Positions 48,862-58,021 of a stretch of DNA of 64,000 bases are shown here, piece after piece (position 1 is the stretch's first letter; every line of letters begins with the position of its first letter). The DNA is taken from assembly GCA_020634435.1 (NCBI GenBank), contig JACKBS010000006.1:248001-312000 (forward strand), given 5' to 3'. The position numbers and the translations under genes were made by a program. The DNA is from Ardenticatenaceae bacterium. Its GTDB lineage: Bacteria; Chloroflexota; Anaerolineae; Promineifilales; Promineifilaceae. The notes under the pieces were generated by a model. That model was not told where the DNA came from. It ran no database searches and was given only the letters and a program-made list of their open reading frames with translations.

Positions 48862-49884
48862 TTACTTCTCGGTTTGCCAGCGGTGGCCGTACTGCTTTTC
48901 GTAATACGCTTTGAACTCGCCGGACTTGATTTTGCGCCACCACCACTCGTTTTCACGGTACCAAACGGCCGTCTTGGCTACGGCTTCGGCAGGAGTGTGT
49001 TTGGGCGTCCAGCCCAGCGCCTTGATCTTGTCGATGTTCAGGCTGTAGCGCCGGTCGTGCCCTTCCCGATCCTTTACGTGCTGGATCAGCTCTTTGGGCC
49101 GGTTGAGCGTTTCCAGCAAAATCTCTACCATCCGCACATTTTCCATTTCTTCGCCCGTACCCACGTTGTACGCTTCGCCGAGTACGCCTTTGTGCAACAC
49201 TAGGTCGATTGCTTCACAGTGATCTACCACGTACTGGTACTCGCGCATCTGACGGCCGTCGCCGTACAGCGGCAGTCGTTCTTCATCAATGGCGTTGGTC
49301 GCAAACAACGGCACCACTTTTTCCGGGTATTGGAACGGTCCGATGTTGTTAGACCCGCGGGTAATGGTTACTGGTAAGCCATAGGTGATGAAGTAGGCAT
49401 TCACCAGCAAATCGCCGCTGGCTTTGCTGGCGGCATATGGGCTGCGCGGGTCCAGCTTATCGCTTTCTACGCTGGAATACCCTTCCGGGATGTGGCCGTA
49501 CACCTCGTCGGTGGAAATTTGGTGGTAGCGTAGGCCGTGCTTTTTGGCGGCTTCTAGCAGCACGTATGTGCCGTAGACCCCGGTCTGAATAAACGCATCC
49601 GGGTCCATAATCGACCGGTCAACGTGCGTTTCGGCGGCAAAGTTAACGATGGTGTCGGCTTCATACTTTTGGATGGTGGCCTCAACCATCGCCGCATCAC
49701 AAATATCGCCCTGCACAAAGGCATAGCGCGGATCGTCATTCACGTTTAGCAGATTGTCCAGATTGCCAGCGTAGGTGAGCTTGTCGTAGACGATGATGTT
49801 GTAATCGTTATATTTCTTGAGCATATGGAGGACAAAGTTGGCACCAATAAAACCAGCGCCACCCGTCACGATGATATTTTTCAC
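48862..49884 (-). CDS. rmlB: dTDP-glucose 4,6-dehydratase
   Basis: A 340-residue short-chain dehydrogenase/reductase. NAD binds at VTGGAGFIGANFV near the N-terminus; THVDRSI, the TDEVYGHI active-site block with Asp/Glu, YAASKASGD (Tyr and Lys catalytic) and TRGSNNIGPFQYPEK are typical of RmlB. It makes dTDP-4-keto-6-deoxyglucose for rhamnose and other deoxysugars. I chose the GTG at 49884 because AGAGG lies 7 bases upstream. The other rml genes are not in this window. Confidence 0.95.
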   Translation of the reverse strand: MKNIIVTGGAGFIGANFVLHMLKKYNDYNIIVYDKLTYAGNLDNLLNVNDDPRYAFVQGDICDAAMVEATIQKYEADTIVNFAAETHVDRSIMDPDAFIQTGVYGTYVLLEAAKKHGLRYHQISTDEVYGHIPEGYSSVESDKLDPRSPYAASKASGDLLVNAYFITYGLPVTITRGSNNIGPFQYPEKVVPLFATNAIDEERLPLYGDGRQMREYQYVVDHCEAIDLVLHKGVLGEAYNVGTGEEMENVRMVEILLETLNRPKELIQHVKDREGHDRRYSLNIDKIKALGWTPKHTPAEAVAKTAVWYRENEWWWRKIKSGEFKAYYEKQYGHRWQTEK

Positions 49885-50120
49885 GAGCAGACCTCTTTCT
49901 GTTCCCATGCGGGAGTTTTACAATTGGGTTCGTTCTTCTTATTCATACGGGTGCGATTGTAACGAAGGCGCTTTTCCTAGCCAATAAACGGTTGTGCTAT
50001 ACTTCCACTACGCCTAAGCTACTGACCCAAAAGCACAGCCTAATTGACCAATCATGCGTAATCCCTTACGATTCATTTCTAGATAATCACTCACCCGCAC
50101 TATTCCGTGGAGTTTACCTC

Positions 50121-51737
50121 ATGGCGCAGCAATTTAACTTTCTTTTTGTTAGCGATTTTCATCTTAGCGAGGGGCGGAACCCGGCCAATGGGCTGATTCA
50201 TCGCAACGAAGATTTTTTTCAGGACATCCCCTTTGCCCAAATGATTGCCCATCATGTGAAGCTCAGCCGCCGGGAAACGGCCGTTGAATACCACCGCATT
50301 CCCTGGAAACTGGTGATCAACGGCGACATCTTCGACTTTTTGCAGGTGGTCTCACTGCCCAGGGAAGGGGCCGAGCTGTTTGGCGTGAAGGGCGTGCGCA
50401 GCCAGAAGGAGCTGAGCAAAAACGAGCAGGATTTTGGCCTGGGCACCTCGTCCCCCGAAATTGTGTGGAAGGTCAGCCGGATTGCTCAGGGGCATCCGAC
50501 CTTTTTCCAGGCGCTCGCCTGGTTTGTGGCCCAACCGGGCAACGAACTCATTCTCATGAAGGGCAACCACGACATTGAGCTGTACTGGCCCGATGTGCAG
50601 CTGCGGTTGCGCCAGCTGCTACAAAAAGCATATGAGGATTGGCGGAAAACGGCCGTTCCCGGCGACGATCATGCCTTGCTGCCCTATTTTGATGACCTGC
50701 CTGAAGCGCTCAGCCTGGACATGCTGCAAAAGCAGGTGCGCTTCCCCACCGCATTTTTGTACGAACCGGGCCTGTTTTATGCCGAGCACGGCTGCCAGTT
50801 TGAACCGGCCAACGCTTTCCGCAACTTTGAAGACCCGCGTCTGGTGCCCAGCGAATCATTCCAGGAGGCGGCCAACTTCATCGAGCTGCCTTCTGGTTCC
50901 CTGTTTGTGCGCTACTTTTTTAACGATGTGGAGCACATTCACCCCTTCGCTGACAATATGAAGCCAATCTCCCGCTACGTCTTTTGGTTGCTGCGGCATG
51001 CGCCCGGCGAACTAACCACCTTTGCCTGGAAGCTGCTGCCGCAGTACCTGCGGGCGCGGCGCGAGGTGAACAAAAAGATGGCCCGGCAAGAGCACGAACC
51101 ACCCCAGGAAGAAACGGCCGATCCGTTCCTCCGCGCCATTCACGATATTCAAATTCACAGCCGGGAATCCATTTCAACCTCCACCTGGCAAACGTTGGGG
51201 CGGCTGGGCGGCAGCGTTTTGCTGGTGCTGGTCGCCGTTGCTTTGCTCTTTTTGGCGGTACGGGTGATTGCTCTGGGCACCTACTGGCCCGCGATCATTG
51301 CCGTGCTGCTGGCGCTGATTTTTGGCTACACCGCCAGTGGCATGATGCAGTCGTTGGACCATTTGCTGGAAGGGGAATATTTATTCCAGGGGGCGGGCAG
51401 CATTGCCCGGTTGCTAAATGGCAACACGCATCCCGGTTACGGCAGCGTGCGCTACTTTATTTTTGGCCACGATCATGCAGCTAACGTCCAGCTATTGCCG
51501 CCCACCGACAAAGATCGGCCGAACTACCGGCAGTGGTATGTGAACACGGGGGCCTGGGTGCCTGTTTTTAGCGAGTCGGAACGGCTGCTGCGGCAAGATG
51601 AACAGCTTACTTTTTTGCGTCTGGTGCCGGGCCGTGTGCAAAGCAGCGATGAGGCGCAAAACCGGGATATGCCGGAACTGCTGCAATGGTCAGCTCAGGC
51701 CAATGCGCCGCTTGATGTTCGGCTGTTTGCAGTTTAG
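50121..51737 (+). CDS. Metallophosphoesterase with two membrane helices
   Basis: A 538-residue calcineurin-like phosphoesterase. The metal ligands are in FVSDFHLSEGR, INGDIFDFL, LMKGNHDIELYW, EHGCQFEP and FGHDHAANVQ, ending YVNTGAWVPV. Two membrane segments (about residues 370-412) are inserted between the metal blocks, an unusual arrangement relative to LpxH/UDP-diacylglucosamine hydrolases. GGAG lies 8 bases before the ATG at 50121. It probably acts on a nucleotide-sugar or lipid phosphate at the inner membrane; substrate unknown. Confidence 0.85.
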   Translation: MAQQFNFLFVSDFHLSEGRNPANGLIHRNEDFFQDIPFAQMIAHHVKLSRRETAVEYHRIPWKLVINGDIFDFLQVVSLPREGAELFGVKGVRSQKELSKNEQDFGLGTSSPEIVWKVSRIAQGHPTFFQALAWFVAQPGNELILMKGNHDIELYWPDVQLRLRQLLQKAYEDWRKTAVPGDDHALLPYFDDLPEALSLDMLQKQVRFPTAFLYEPGLFYAEHGCQFEPANAFRNFEDPRLVPSESFQEAANFIELPSGSLFVRYFFNDVEHIHPFADNMKPISRYVFWLLRHAPGELTTFAWKLLPQYLRARREVNKKMARQEHEPPQEETADPFLRAIHDIQIHSRESISTSTWQTLGRLGGSVLLVLVAVALLFLAVRVIALGTYWPAIIAVLLALIFGYTASGMMQSLDHLLEGEYLFQGAGSIARLLNGNTHPGYGSVRYFIFGHDHAANVQLLPPTDKDRPNYRQWYVNTGAWVPVFSESERLLRQDEQLTFLRLVPGRVQSSDEAQNRDMPELLQWSAQANAPLDVRLFAV

Positions 51738-51739
51738 AG

Positions 51740-51811
51740 CAAGTGAAAAGCGATAAGTGAAAAGTAAAAAGTAAGCGCACGTATCACTTTTTACTTTTCA
51801 CTATTCACTTC
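51740..51811. repeat. 'GTGAAAAGTAAAAAGT' palindrome
   Basis: Arms AAGTGAAAAGCGATAAGTGAAAAG and CACTTTTTACTTTTCACTATTCAC; the right arm encodes the last residues (NSEK) of the NudC protein. Confidence 0.75.
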
Positions 51812-52633
51812 GGCAATAAACGCGTCCACCAACCTTCGCGCAATGCTCATGCTGGAGGGGAGCTTGGGCAGCGTGTCTACGGTAAACCACCGGGCTTCGG
51901 CGATTTCTTCTTCCTCCAACACGATGTCGCCGCTGGCGTATTCGGCGGTAAAGCCAACCATGAGCGAGTTGGGAAAAGGCCACGGCTGGCTGCCGAAGTA
52001 GCGCACGTTTTTCAGGCGCAGGCCCACCTCTTCAAAAACTTCCCGATGCACACAATCCTCTAGCGTTTCGCCTGGTTCCACAAAACCTGCCAACACGCTG
52101 AAAAAGTCTCGCGTCCAACGGCCGTTCCGCGCCAGCAGCAGGTGGGGGACCCCATCAATCATCCGATCAACCCGCACAATGATGGCCGGGGAAATACGCG
52201 GGTAGGTGGTCAGGCCACAGTTAGGGCATTTTTTGGCCCGCTCATGTTCGAGCGTTTCGTTGGGCGTGGCACAGCGGCTGCAAAATTGGTGCGTGCGATC
52301 CCAATCAATGATTTGTACGGCGCGTCCTGCCAGCCACAAATGGTCGGTAGGCAGGCGCATGAACAGCTGGCGCAGCCCGGTGAACTGCATTCCGGTGGGT
52401 GGCTCGGTTGTGGTGTCAACTTCCGCCGTGTAACAATGAATTGGCTCTGATTCTCCATCAAGCTGACCCAAATAGTGTTGGCGCAGCAGGCTAAAGTTGG
52501 GTTTAGCGGTGGGTAGAGTGGCTGTTTCACCCCCATCTACCACCAGCAAATCACTGCCGCGAAAGATGAACCAGTAAGCGGCCGTTGGCGTTTCAGTTGG
52601 GGGCGTGAGGGATGGACTGAAGGGAAGTTTCAT
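51791..52633 (-). CDS. nudC: NADH pyrophosphatase / NAD-decapping Nudix hydrolase
   Basis: A 280-residue NudC. It has the zinc ribbon CSRC...CPNC, YPRISPAIIV, the Nudix box GFVEPGETLEDCVHREVFEEVGL and the NudC-specific SQPWPFPNSLM. It splits NAD(H) and removes NAD caps from RNA. GGAG lies 5 bases before the ATG at 52633. Its final four codons come from a spacer repeat. Confidence 0.95.
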   Translation of the reverse strand: MKLPFSPSLTPPTETPTAAYWFIFRGSDLLVVDGGETATLPTAKPNFSLLRQHYLGQLDGESEPIHCYTAEVDTTTEPPTGMQFTGLRQLFMRLPTDHLWLAGRAVQIIDWDRTHQFCSRCATPNETLEHERAKKCPNCGLTTYPRISPAIIVRVDRMIDGVPHLLLARNGRWTRDFFSVLAGFVEPGETLEDCVHREVFEEVGLRLKNVRYFGSQPWPFPNSLMVGFTAEYASGDIVLEEEEIAEARWFTVDTLPKLPSSMSIARRLVDAFIAEVNSEK

Positions 52634-52650
52634 GATTGCTCCGAGAGATG

Positions 52651-52704
52651 TAATTTGGTCATTGAGTAATTGTCCACAAATTACCCAATTACTCAATGAC
52701 TCGG
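52651..52704. repeat. 'GGTCATTGAGTAATTG' palindrome
   Basis: TAATTG-family element between nudC and the following minus-strand gene. Confidence 0.75.
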
Positions 52705-52713
52705 CTTTATGGG

Positions 52714-53661
52714 TTAGGGATAAGCGGTTGGGGGTGGCAAGGTGCCCGGTCCCGGATAGCCGCCAGGGGTCGCCGTGACCAGGGAGGAATTGGTGGGGGT
52801 GGGGTTTGGTGTACCACTGCCGGGTGTGCCGCTGGCGGTGGGTGTGGGGGTTGCAGTGGCTGTGCCGGGAACGGCCGTTGGCGTACCAGGTCCAGGTGTG
52901 GGTGAAACAGTGGCTGTTGCCGTGGCCGTGGTCAAAGTGGTGGGGGTGCCGAAAACGGCCGTACCAGTTGCCGTTGGCGTGCTGCCAATGGGCGTACTTG
53001 CCTCCACTGTGCCCACAATCGTAACGTTGGGAATAGGCGTGCCGCCCACGGGTGGCAGCGAGCCAACCGTGCCTGTCGGCGTAACGGTGGGGAAGTCGGG
53101 CGGGGTGACAGACAATACGCCAACTGGTGTGGCTGTGCCCGCTACCAGCGGGTTAGGCTGCACAATCTGCTCTACTTCCAGGTACCACAACCCACGAGCT
53201 GGCTCTTTGCCGCAGCCCGCTGGGCCGGGATAACGCCGCCAGATGCCCTCCACCGTCATGGGTGTGTCTTGCGGCACGATGGGCAGCACGATCGCCTCAA
53301 AGCCTTTGGCGTTGAGCTGCAAGCCATTAGCGACCAGTCCCCATTCGATGCGTGGTCCGCTGAACAGGGCACAATCTACCGGCTCCAGCCGCAAATAGTT
53401 GCCGCTAACGCGAATGCGCTGGTTGACATAATCGGACGGATTGTTGTTCAGGGCATCAAAATTAACGAGGAGGGCTTGGGGGTTGAGGGTGGCGTCGGGG
53501 GAAACGGCCGTATCTGGCCACATTTTCAACGTTCGGGAACCGCTCAATAGCAACCCCAGCCAGACCAGCAGCACCAGCGCCAAACCAGTCAGCAGCCACC
53601 ACCACCAGCGCGGTTGGGCTGTCGTTGTTTGTTCTGGTTCCAGGCTGGCTTGTTCACTCAT
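52714..53661 (-). CDS. Membrane protein with Thr/Pro-rich tail
   Basis: A 315-residue protein. A membrane segment (WWWWLLTGLALVLLVWLGLLLSG) is followed by an extracytoplasmic beta-rich domain of about 140 residues (NQRIRVSGNYLRLEP, VANGLQLNAKGFEAIVLPIV, MTVEGIWRRYPG) that looks like an OB-type fold, then a Thr/Pro/Gly-rich tail of about 130 residues. Function unknown. It shares direction with the vWA gene upstream, from which it is separated by a repeat. Confidence 0.7.
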   Translation of the reverse strand: MSEQASLEPEQTTTAQPRWWWWLLTGLALVLLVWLGLLLSGSRTLKMWPDTAVSPDATLNPQALLVNFDALNNNPSDYVNQRIRVSGNYLRLEPVDCALFSGPRIEWGLVANGLQLNAKGFEAIVLPIVPQDTPMTVEGIWRRYPGPAGCGKEPARGLWYLEVEQIVQPNPLVAGTATPVGVLSVTPPDFPTVTPTGTVGSLPPVGGTPIPNVTIVGTVEASTPIGSTPTATGTAVFGTPTTLTTATATATVSPTPGPGTPTAVPGTATATPTPTASGTPGSGTPNPTPTNSSLVTATPGGYPGPGTLPPPTAYP

Positions 53662-53671
53662 AAGCAAAAAG

Positions 53672-53775
53672 CGGAACACAGAGGTTCACAGAGCTAGCGC
53701 AGAGTTTCACAGAGAATTTCCTCTCAAGAATCTCTGTGCAGCTCTGTGGCTTCTCCGTGCAACTCTGTGTTCCTA
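53672..53775. repeat. 'CACAGAGGTTCACAGAG...CTCTGTG' palindrome
   Basis: The longest copy of this family, about 50 bases per arm, between the vWA gene and the Thr/Pro-tail gene. Confidence 0.8.
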
Positions 53776-53785
53776 AAAAATTCCA

Positions 53786-55690
53786 TTAACCATTATTCCG
53801 TCGAAAGCGATTGAGCGTGGCCGCACTAGGCAGCTTGGGCCAGCGGGTGCCGCGGTGGTGGACCCACCATTCCACAATCAGCACGGCCACGGCGATGGCC
53901 AGCAGCCAGGGCCACAGTTCGCGCTGGCCTACGTCGCCTTCGTCCTCGGTTTCCACCTGCGTTTGCCCGATTCGCAAACTTGCCGCCGGGCGAATCGCCG
54001 ATTCTGCCGGGCTGAACAGGTTCACGGCAAAGCTGCCTGCGGGCCGGTCGGCCGCTGCGTCGCGCAGCAAGACGGTGTACAGGCCGGGCTGATCCGTCTC
54101 CGTAAAGAACAAATCTTCCTCGCCGACTTCAGCCGTCCAGCGGCTGCCGTCTGGTTTTTGGACGAGAACGGCCGTACTGCTGGCCCCTGGCACCACCGCC
54201 ACCGGATCACCCGGTTGGAGTCCCGTCGGCGCATCAAAAGCCCGTCCGGGGCTGAGCCAGCCCGTAATGTTAGCCATTAAGATGGGAAATGCAATTTGCA
54301 GCGGCAAATCCGAGTCGCGCAGGTCAAAAGTGAGCAGGGCGATGCGGTACCCATTTTGCTCGCCAATTTCCAGCAGCGGGCCACCTTCGGCCGCGACCAA
54401 CGTTTGTGCCCACGGCGCAGACACCCGCTGGGCCTGCCGCACGTCTACCTCGGACCAATCCACAAATTGCAGCAGCGGTGACTCTTCCAGCCGCGTGGTA
54501 ATCGTGTCGGAAAAAGCGCCCGTCACGCTAAACAGCCCGCCTTCGCCGCCCGCCTGCGGATTGATGATCAGCATGTCGGCGGCGGGGGGCGGGTCGGGCA
54601 GCGCCACGCCGTCGAAGATGACCAGATCGTAGTCAAACGTTTCCGGGTCGAGCAGCTCGCTGCCGGGCGGCACCTTAAACGCCTCGATGCCAGGGAGCAC
54701 GGTGAACACCTGCTCCAAAAAGAGATTGCCCTCGGTCACCAGCAGCGTGCGATTGCTCACGCCGCCTTCGTGGACGGCCCAGGCAACGTCATCCAGCGGC
54801 AAAAAGTCGCCCTCGTTGTCGCCCAGGTGGGCACGGATGGTGGCGGTGCCGGGCGGCAAATCCCAGGTGGCGTTGACGCTGCCGCCCGCAGGCACCGTCA
54901 GGCGGCGCGAATCAAACAGCGTGCCGTCCAGGTCAATGCTGAGCAGAGTTTCGCGATCAATCAGCCCTTCGTTTTGCACGCTGGTAAAAAGCTGGATGCC
55001 GCTCTCGGTCTCGCGCGTAGCCAGGGCAGTGATGGCCAGATTCTCGCCACTTTCGCCAATCGGCAGGTAGATGGATTCGACGGGCAGCGGCGGCAAATCA
55101 TCGGGCAGCCCCCCGTCGGAAATGATGACGATACGGCCGTCCCGAAACCCCTGCGCTGCCCCCGTCGCCAAAGCAAAAGCGGCGTTCCAGGCCGCATCTG
55201 CCGGGTCGGGCTGCACCTCATCGAGGGCGTGCTGGAGCTGGGCACGGTCGTTGGTAGCGGCGGCCAACACGGTGGGCGTCTGTCCCACTTTGATCAGCGT
55301 CATCTGGCTGTCACCGCCCAAATCGCTAATGAGTTGGGTGACTTCGGCCTTGGCGGCGTCAAAGCGGGTCGGCTCCACGTCAGTAGCCAGCATGGAGGCG
55401 GAGGCATCGAGCAAAACAACGACGCTGCCGCTGATGATGGAGGGGGTGGGCAGAAACGGCCGTGCCAGGGCAAACACCAGCGCCGCCAAAATAACCAATT
55501 GCAAAATGAGGAGCAAATTGCGGCGCAGCTTTTGCCACGGGGCGTTGGCCTCGCGGTCACGCAGCAGCTTTTGCCAAAGCAGGGTGCTGCTTACCATCAC
55601 CTCCCGCCGCCGCAGCCGCAGCATGTAGAGGATGATGATTGGCCCGGCTAGCAGGCCTAGCAAAAGGAAGAGGGGAGTTAAAAAAGACAA
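53786..55690 (-). CDS. BatA/vWA-domain membrane protein
   Basis: A 634-residue protein with N-terminal BatA layout: FLTPLFLLLGLLAGPIIILYMLRLRRREVMVSS, a second helix (ILQLVILAALVFALARPF), and a von Willebrand A domain with the MIDAS motif LLDASASM. An extracytoplasmic beta region follows, and a C-terminal helix (WPWLLAIAVAVLIVEWWVHHR). Such proteins work with MoxR and DUF58 proteins, both encoded nearby (60305 and 58022). The gene lies downstream of rpsA on the same strand. Its substrate complex is unknown. Confidence 0.88.
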   Translation of the reverse strand: MSFLTPLFLLLGLLAGPIIILYMLRLRRREVMVSSTLLWQKLLRDREANAPWQKLRRNLLLILQLVILAALVFALARPFLPTPSIISGSVVVLLDASASMLATDVEPTRFDAAKAEVTQLISDLGGDSQMTLIKVGQTPTVLAAATNDRAQLQHALDEVQPDPADAAWNAAFALATGAAQGFRDGRIVIISDGGLPDDLPPLPVESIYLPIGESGENLAITALATRETESGIQLFTSVQNEGLIDRETLLSIDLDGTLFDSRRLTVPAGGSVNATWDLPPGTATIRAHLGDNEGDFLPLDDVAWAVHEGGVSNRTLLVTEGNLFLEQVFTVLPGIEAFKVPPGSELLDPETFDYDLVIFDGVALPDPPPAADMLIINPQAGGEGGLFSVTGAFSDTITTRLEESPLLQFVDWSEVDVRQAQRVSAPWAQTLVAAEGGPLLEIGEQNGYRIALLTFDLRDSDLPLQIAFPILMANITGWLSPGRAFDAPTGLQPGDPVAVVPGASSTAVLVQKPDGSRWTAEVGEEDLFFTETDQPGLYTVLLRDAAADRPAGSFAVNLFSPAESAIRPAASLRIGQTQVETEDEGDVGQRELWPWLLAIAVAVLIVEWWVHHRGTRWPKLPSAATLNRFRRNNG

Positions 55691-55710
55691 ATACGTTCCT
55701 GATCAAAAAT

Positions 55711-55783
55711 TTGACGCAAAGGCGCGAAGGGGCAAAGTAAAAAAGCCTTTGTGCCTTGTAAATCTTTGCGTTCTTTGCGTTAA
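55711..55783. repeat. 'TTGACGCAAAGGCGCGAAGG...CTTTGCGTT' palindrome
   Basis: CGCAAAGG-family element in the spacer between rpsA and the vWA gene. Confidence 0.75.
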
Positions 55784-55880
55784 AAGTCGTCGAGTTTCAC
55801 GGCAAAAGGATACACAAAAACGGCCGTCCTGCCTACGCACCTGTTTACTTTCTCAATGGTTCTTAACGGGGAGAGGGAAA

Positions 55881-55919
55881 CAAAACGGCCGTTCTCACAT
55901 TGCGGGAACGGCCGTTTTG
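55881..55919 (-). terminator. Terminator of rpsA made of two ACGGCCGT octamers
   Basis: CAAAACGGCCGTTC and its complement form a perfect 14-bp stem with an 11-base loop; on the minus strand it is followed by TTTTGTTT, 29 bases past the rpsA stop. Confidence 0.85.
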
Positions 55920-55947
55920 CAAACTTTGGGAATAAAGATGTTGGTTC

Positions 55948-57204
55948 TTAAATTTCTTCTACAGGCTCCTGAGACACTGGTTCTTCTTCTGGTTGTATCT
56001 CTGCTTCGTCAAGCGTTTCTATCGCCGAGGCTTCTTCACGGCGGGTCTGCATCCAGCTGATTTCTTCCGCAGCAGTGACGCGACGGGTGCTCAAGCTGAG
56101 CCGTTCCTGGGCTGCATCAATCTGTACCAGGCGCACCAGAATCACATCCCCTTCAGACAAAGCATCACTTGGATCAGTGTCGCTGGGAATATTCATCTCG
56201 TTTTTGTGCAGCAGCCCTTCAACGCTGTCCGTTACCCGAACGAACGCGCCAAAATCGACAACGGCCGTTACTTCACCTTCCAGCAAATCGCCAGCAGACC
56301 ACTGTTCTTCAAACGTCTCCCACGGGCTGGGCAGGAGCGCTTTGCGGTTGAGGCTGACCTGCTCTTTTTCCACAACAACCTTGTCGATGAGCACTTCAAC
56401 CTCATCACCCACGGCGAATAAATCGCGTGGATCGTCGATGTGCTCCCAGGCCATGCGTGACACGTGTAGCAGCCCCACAATGCCGTCACCAATGTCGATA
56501 AACGCGCCGTACGGCTTCATGTTGACCACCTGGCCCGTTACCCGTTCGCCAACAGAAAGTGCTTCCAGCCGCTCCTGGCGCTGTTCGTTTTGCGCCGACT
56601 TGGCGGAGAGAACAAATCGTTCTCTTGCTGGATCAATCTCGATGATCTTAAGGTTGAGCGAACTGTCTACCAATTTGCTTTTGGCGCTGGTGCGCTGATC
56701 GTGGCTGTAGACATTTTGAATCGCGGGGATGTGCGAATTGGGCACAAAACCTTGAATACGGCCGAATTCCACCACCAGGCCACCTTTGTTGTAATTGACA
56801 ACCTTTAGCTCAACGCTGGCGTCTTCCGCCTGTAATTTGGTGGCGCGTTCCCAGTCTAGCTCTTGCAAACCACGCTCCAGCGAGACAATCAGTTGCTCGC
56901 TGCCGACCGGGGTGCGCGTGATGTAGACGGGCACCATATCGCCAGTGGACAGCGTGCGCAAAAACTCGTCGTCTAGCTGGGCAATTTCCTGGTGGGGAAC
57001 CATCGCGTCACGCTTGGAGCCGATGTCGATAAAAACGACATCACTATCAATGCGCAAAATTTCGCCACGGACAATGTCGCCGCGTTTCGGTTGAGGAAAA
57101 TCGTATTCTTCGATGAGTTCAAAGAAGGGTGTTTGGTCGTTGCTGTTGTTGTGGGTTGAATTGGTTGCTTCGGTGTTTGCCATCATTAAAAAACTGTTTT
57201 GCAT
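55948..57204 (-). CDS. rpsA: 30S ribosomal protein S1
   Basis: A 418-residue protein with four S1 RNA-binding domains, for example RGDIVRGEILRIDSDVVFIDIGSKRDAMVPHQEI, VNYNKGGLVVEFGRIQGFVPNSHI, GERVTGQVVNMKPYGAFIDIGDGIVGLLHVSRMA and GEVTAVVDFGAFVRVTDSVEGLLHKNEM. It holds mRNA on the 30S subunit. Four domains are fewer than the six of E. coli but common elsewhere. I chose the ATG at 57204 because GGAG lies just upstream. The C-terminal tail is acidic. Confidence 0.95.
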   Translation of the reverse strand: MQNSFLMMANTEATNSTHNNSNDQTPFFELIEEYDFPQPKRGDIVRGEILRIDSDVVFIDIGSKRDAMVPHQEIAQLDDEFLRTLSTGDMVPVYITRTPVGSEQLIVSLERGLQELDWERATKLQAEDASVELKVVNYNKGGLVVEFGRIQGFVPNSHIPAIQNVYSHDQRTSAKSKLVDSSLNLKIIEIDPARERFVLSAKSAQNEQRQERLEALSVGERVTGQVVNMKPYGAFIDIGDGIVGLLHVSRMAWEHIDDPRDLFAVGDEVEVLIDKVVVEKEQVSLNRKALLPSPWETFEEQWSAGDLLEGEVTAVVDFGAFVRVTDSVEGLLHKNEMNIPSDTDPSDALSEGDVILVRLVQIDAAQERLSLSTRRVTAAEEISWMQTRREEASAIETLDEAEIQPEEEPVSQEPVEEI

Positions 57205-57250
57205 TAGTCTCCAGGTGCCATAAGTGGCTTTGAGCGACTTATGGCCTAAA

Positions 57251-57370
57251 TTAATAACTGATGTTACGCACTGCAAACCCCAAGGGTTTAATTGACCTCT
57301 GGATAGTCGCTCTGTTTAACAAAAACCCTTGGGGTTTCTTCCAGAGAGACTGCGTAACGTGAGTTAATAA
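57251..57370. repeat. Nested palindrome around 'AAACCCCAAGGGTTT'
   Basis: Outer arms TTAATAACTGATGTTACGCA / TGCGTAACGTGAGTTAATAA enclose inner arms AACCCCAAGGGTTT / AAACCCTTGGGGTT, in the rpsA-carD spacer. Confidence 0.75.
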
Positions 57371-57394
57371 AAATTGTTTATCTCTTGTGATTGT

Positions 57395-57955
57395 TTAAGC
57401 GCTGGCTTTAGAGATGGACGGCAGCGCATGCGCTTCTAGCAGGGTGTACAAGCGCTCGTTGGCCTGCGTCTCATCCAGACCCATGCTCACGGTCCATTCA
57501 GCAATTAAGCGGTCAACCAGGCGACGCCAGTGGCTTTCTTCCGTTGTAGAAAGCTGACCCCGGCGGCTGCGTCTGGCCCACAAATCACGAACGGTGCGAG
57601 CCAGCATCACCGGGTTGCCTTCGCGGCTTACCTTGCGGATGCGGGCGATGCGGGTCTGAAACTGGGCGTTCATTCGGCGAGACGGCCGTTTCAACACCTG
57701 CACGACCTCCGCAAACTCATCTTTTGAGGCAGCGGGGCGCAGCAGATCGTCTTCGCTGGTAACCGGCACCCAAATGGTGCTGTCGTTGTGCGCTTCAATC
57801 TTGTAGTAAGTGGTTGCCTCTTCGCCAATTGTCTTGGTCTCGACGGCTTTGATTTGCCCAATGCCGTAATGGCGATGAACAATCCAGTCGTCGGGAGAAA
57901 AGGTTGCGGTTGTTTGGGTACTGCTTGGGCCTAATTGGGTCATCATGACATTCAC
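57395..57955 (-). CDS. CarD-family transcription regulator
   Basis: A 186-residue protein. The N-terminal RNA-polymerase-interacting domain reads DDWIVHRHYGIGQIKAVETK and YYKIEAHNDSTIWVPV; the C-terminal helical DNA-binding part contains RRGQLSTTEESHWRRLVDRLIAEW. CarD binds the polymerase beta subunit and stabilises open complexes, often at rRNA promoters. Its place upstream of rpsA on the same strand fits a growth-rate role. Confidence 0.92.
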   Translation of the reverse strand: MNVMMTQLGPSSTQTTATFSPDDWIVHRHYGIGQIKAVETKTIGEEATTYYKIEAHNDSTIWVPVTSEDDLLRPAASKDEFAEVVQVLKRPSRRMNAQFQTRIARIRKVSREGNPVMLARTVRDLWARRSRRGQLSTTEESHWRRLVDRLIAEWTVSMGLDETQANERLYTLLEAHALPSISKASA

Positions 57956-58021
57956 CCTACCAGATAAATGCCAATTCCGCCATATATCTTAGATATAGAT
58001 GAAAAAAGGGAGGTAATGGGC

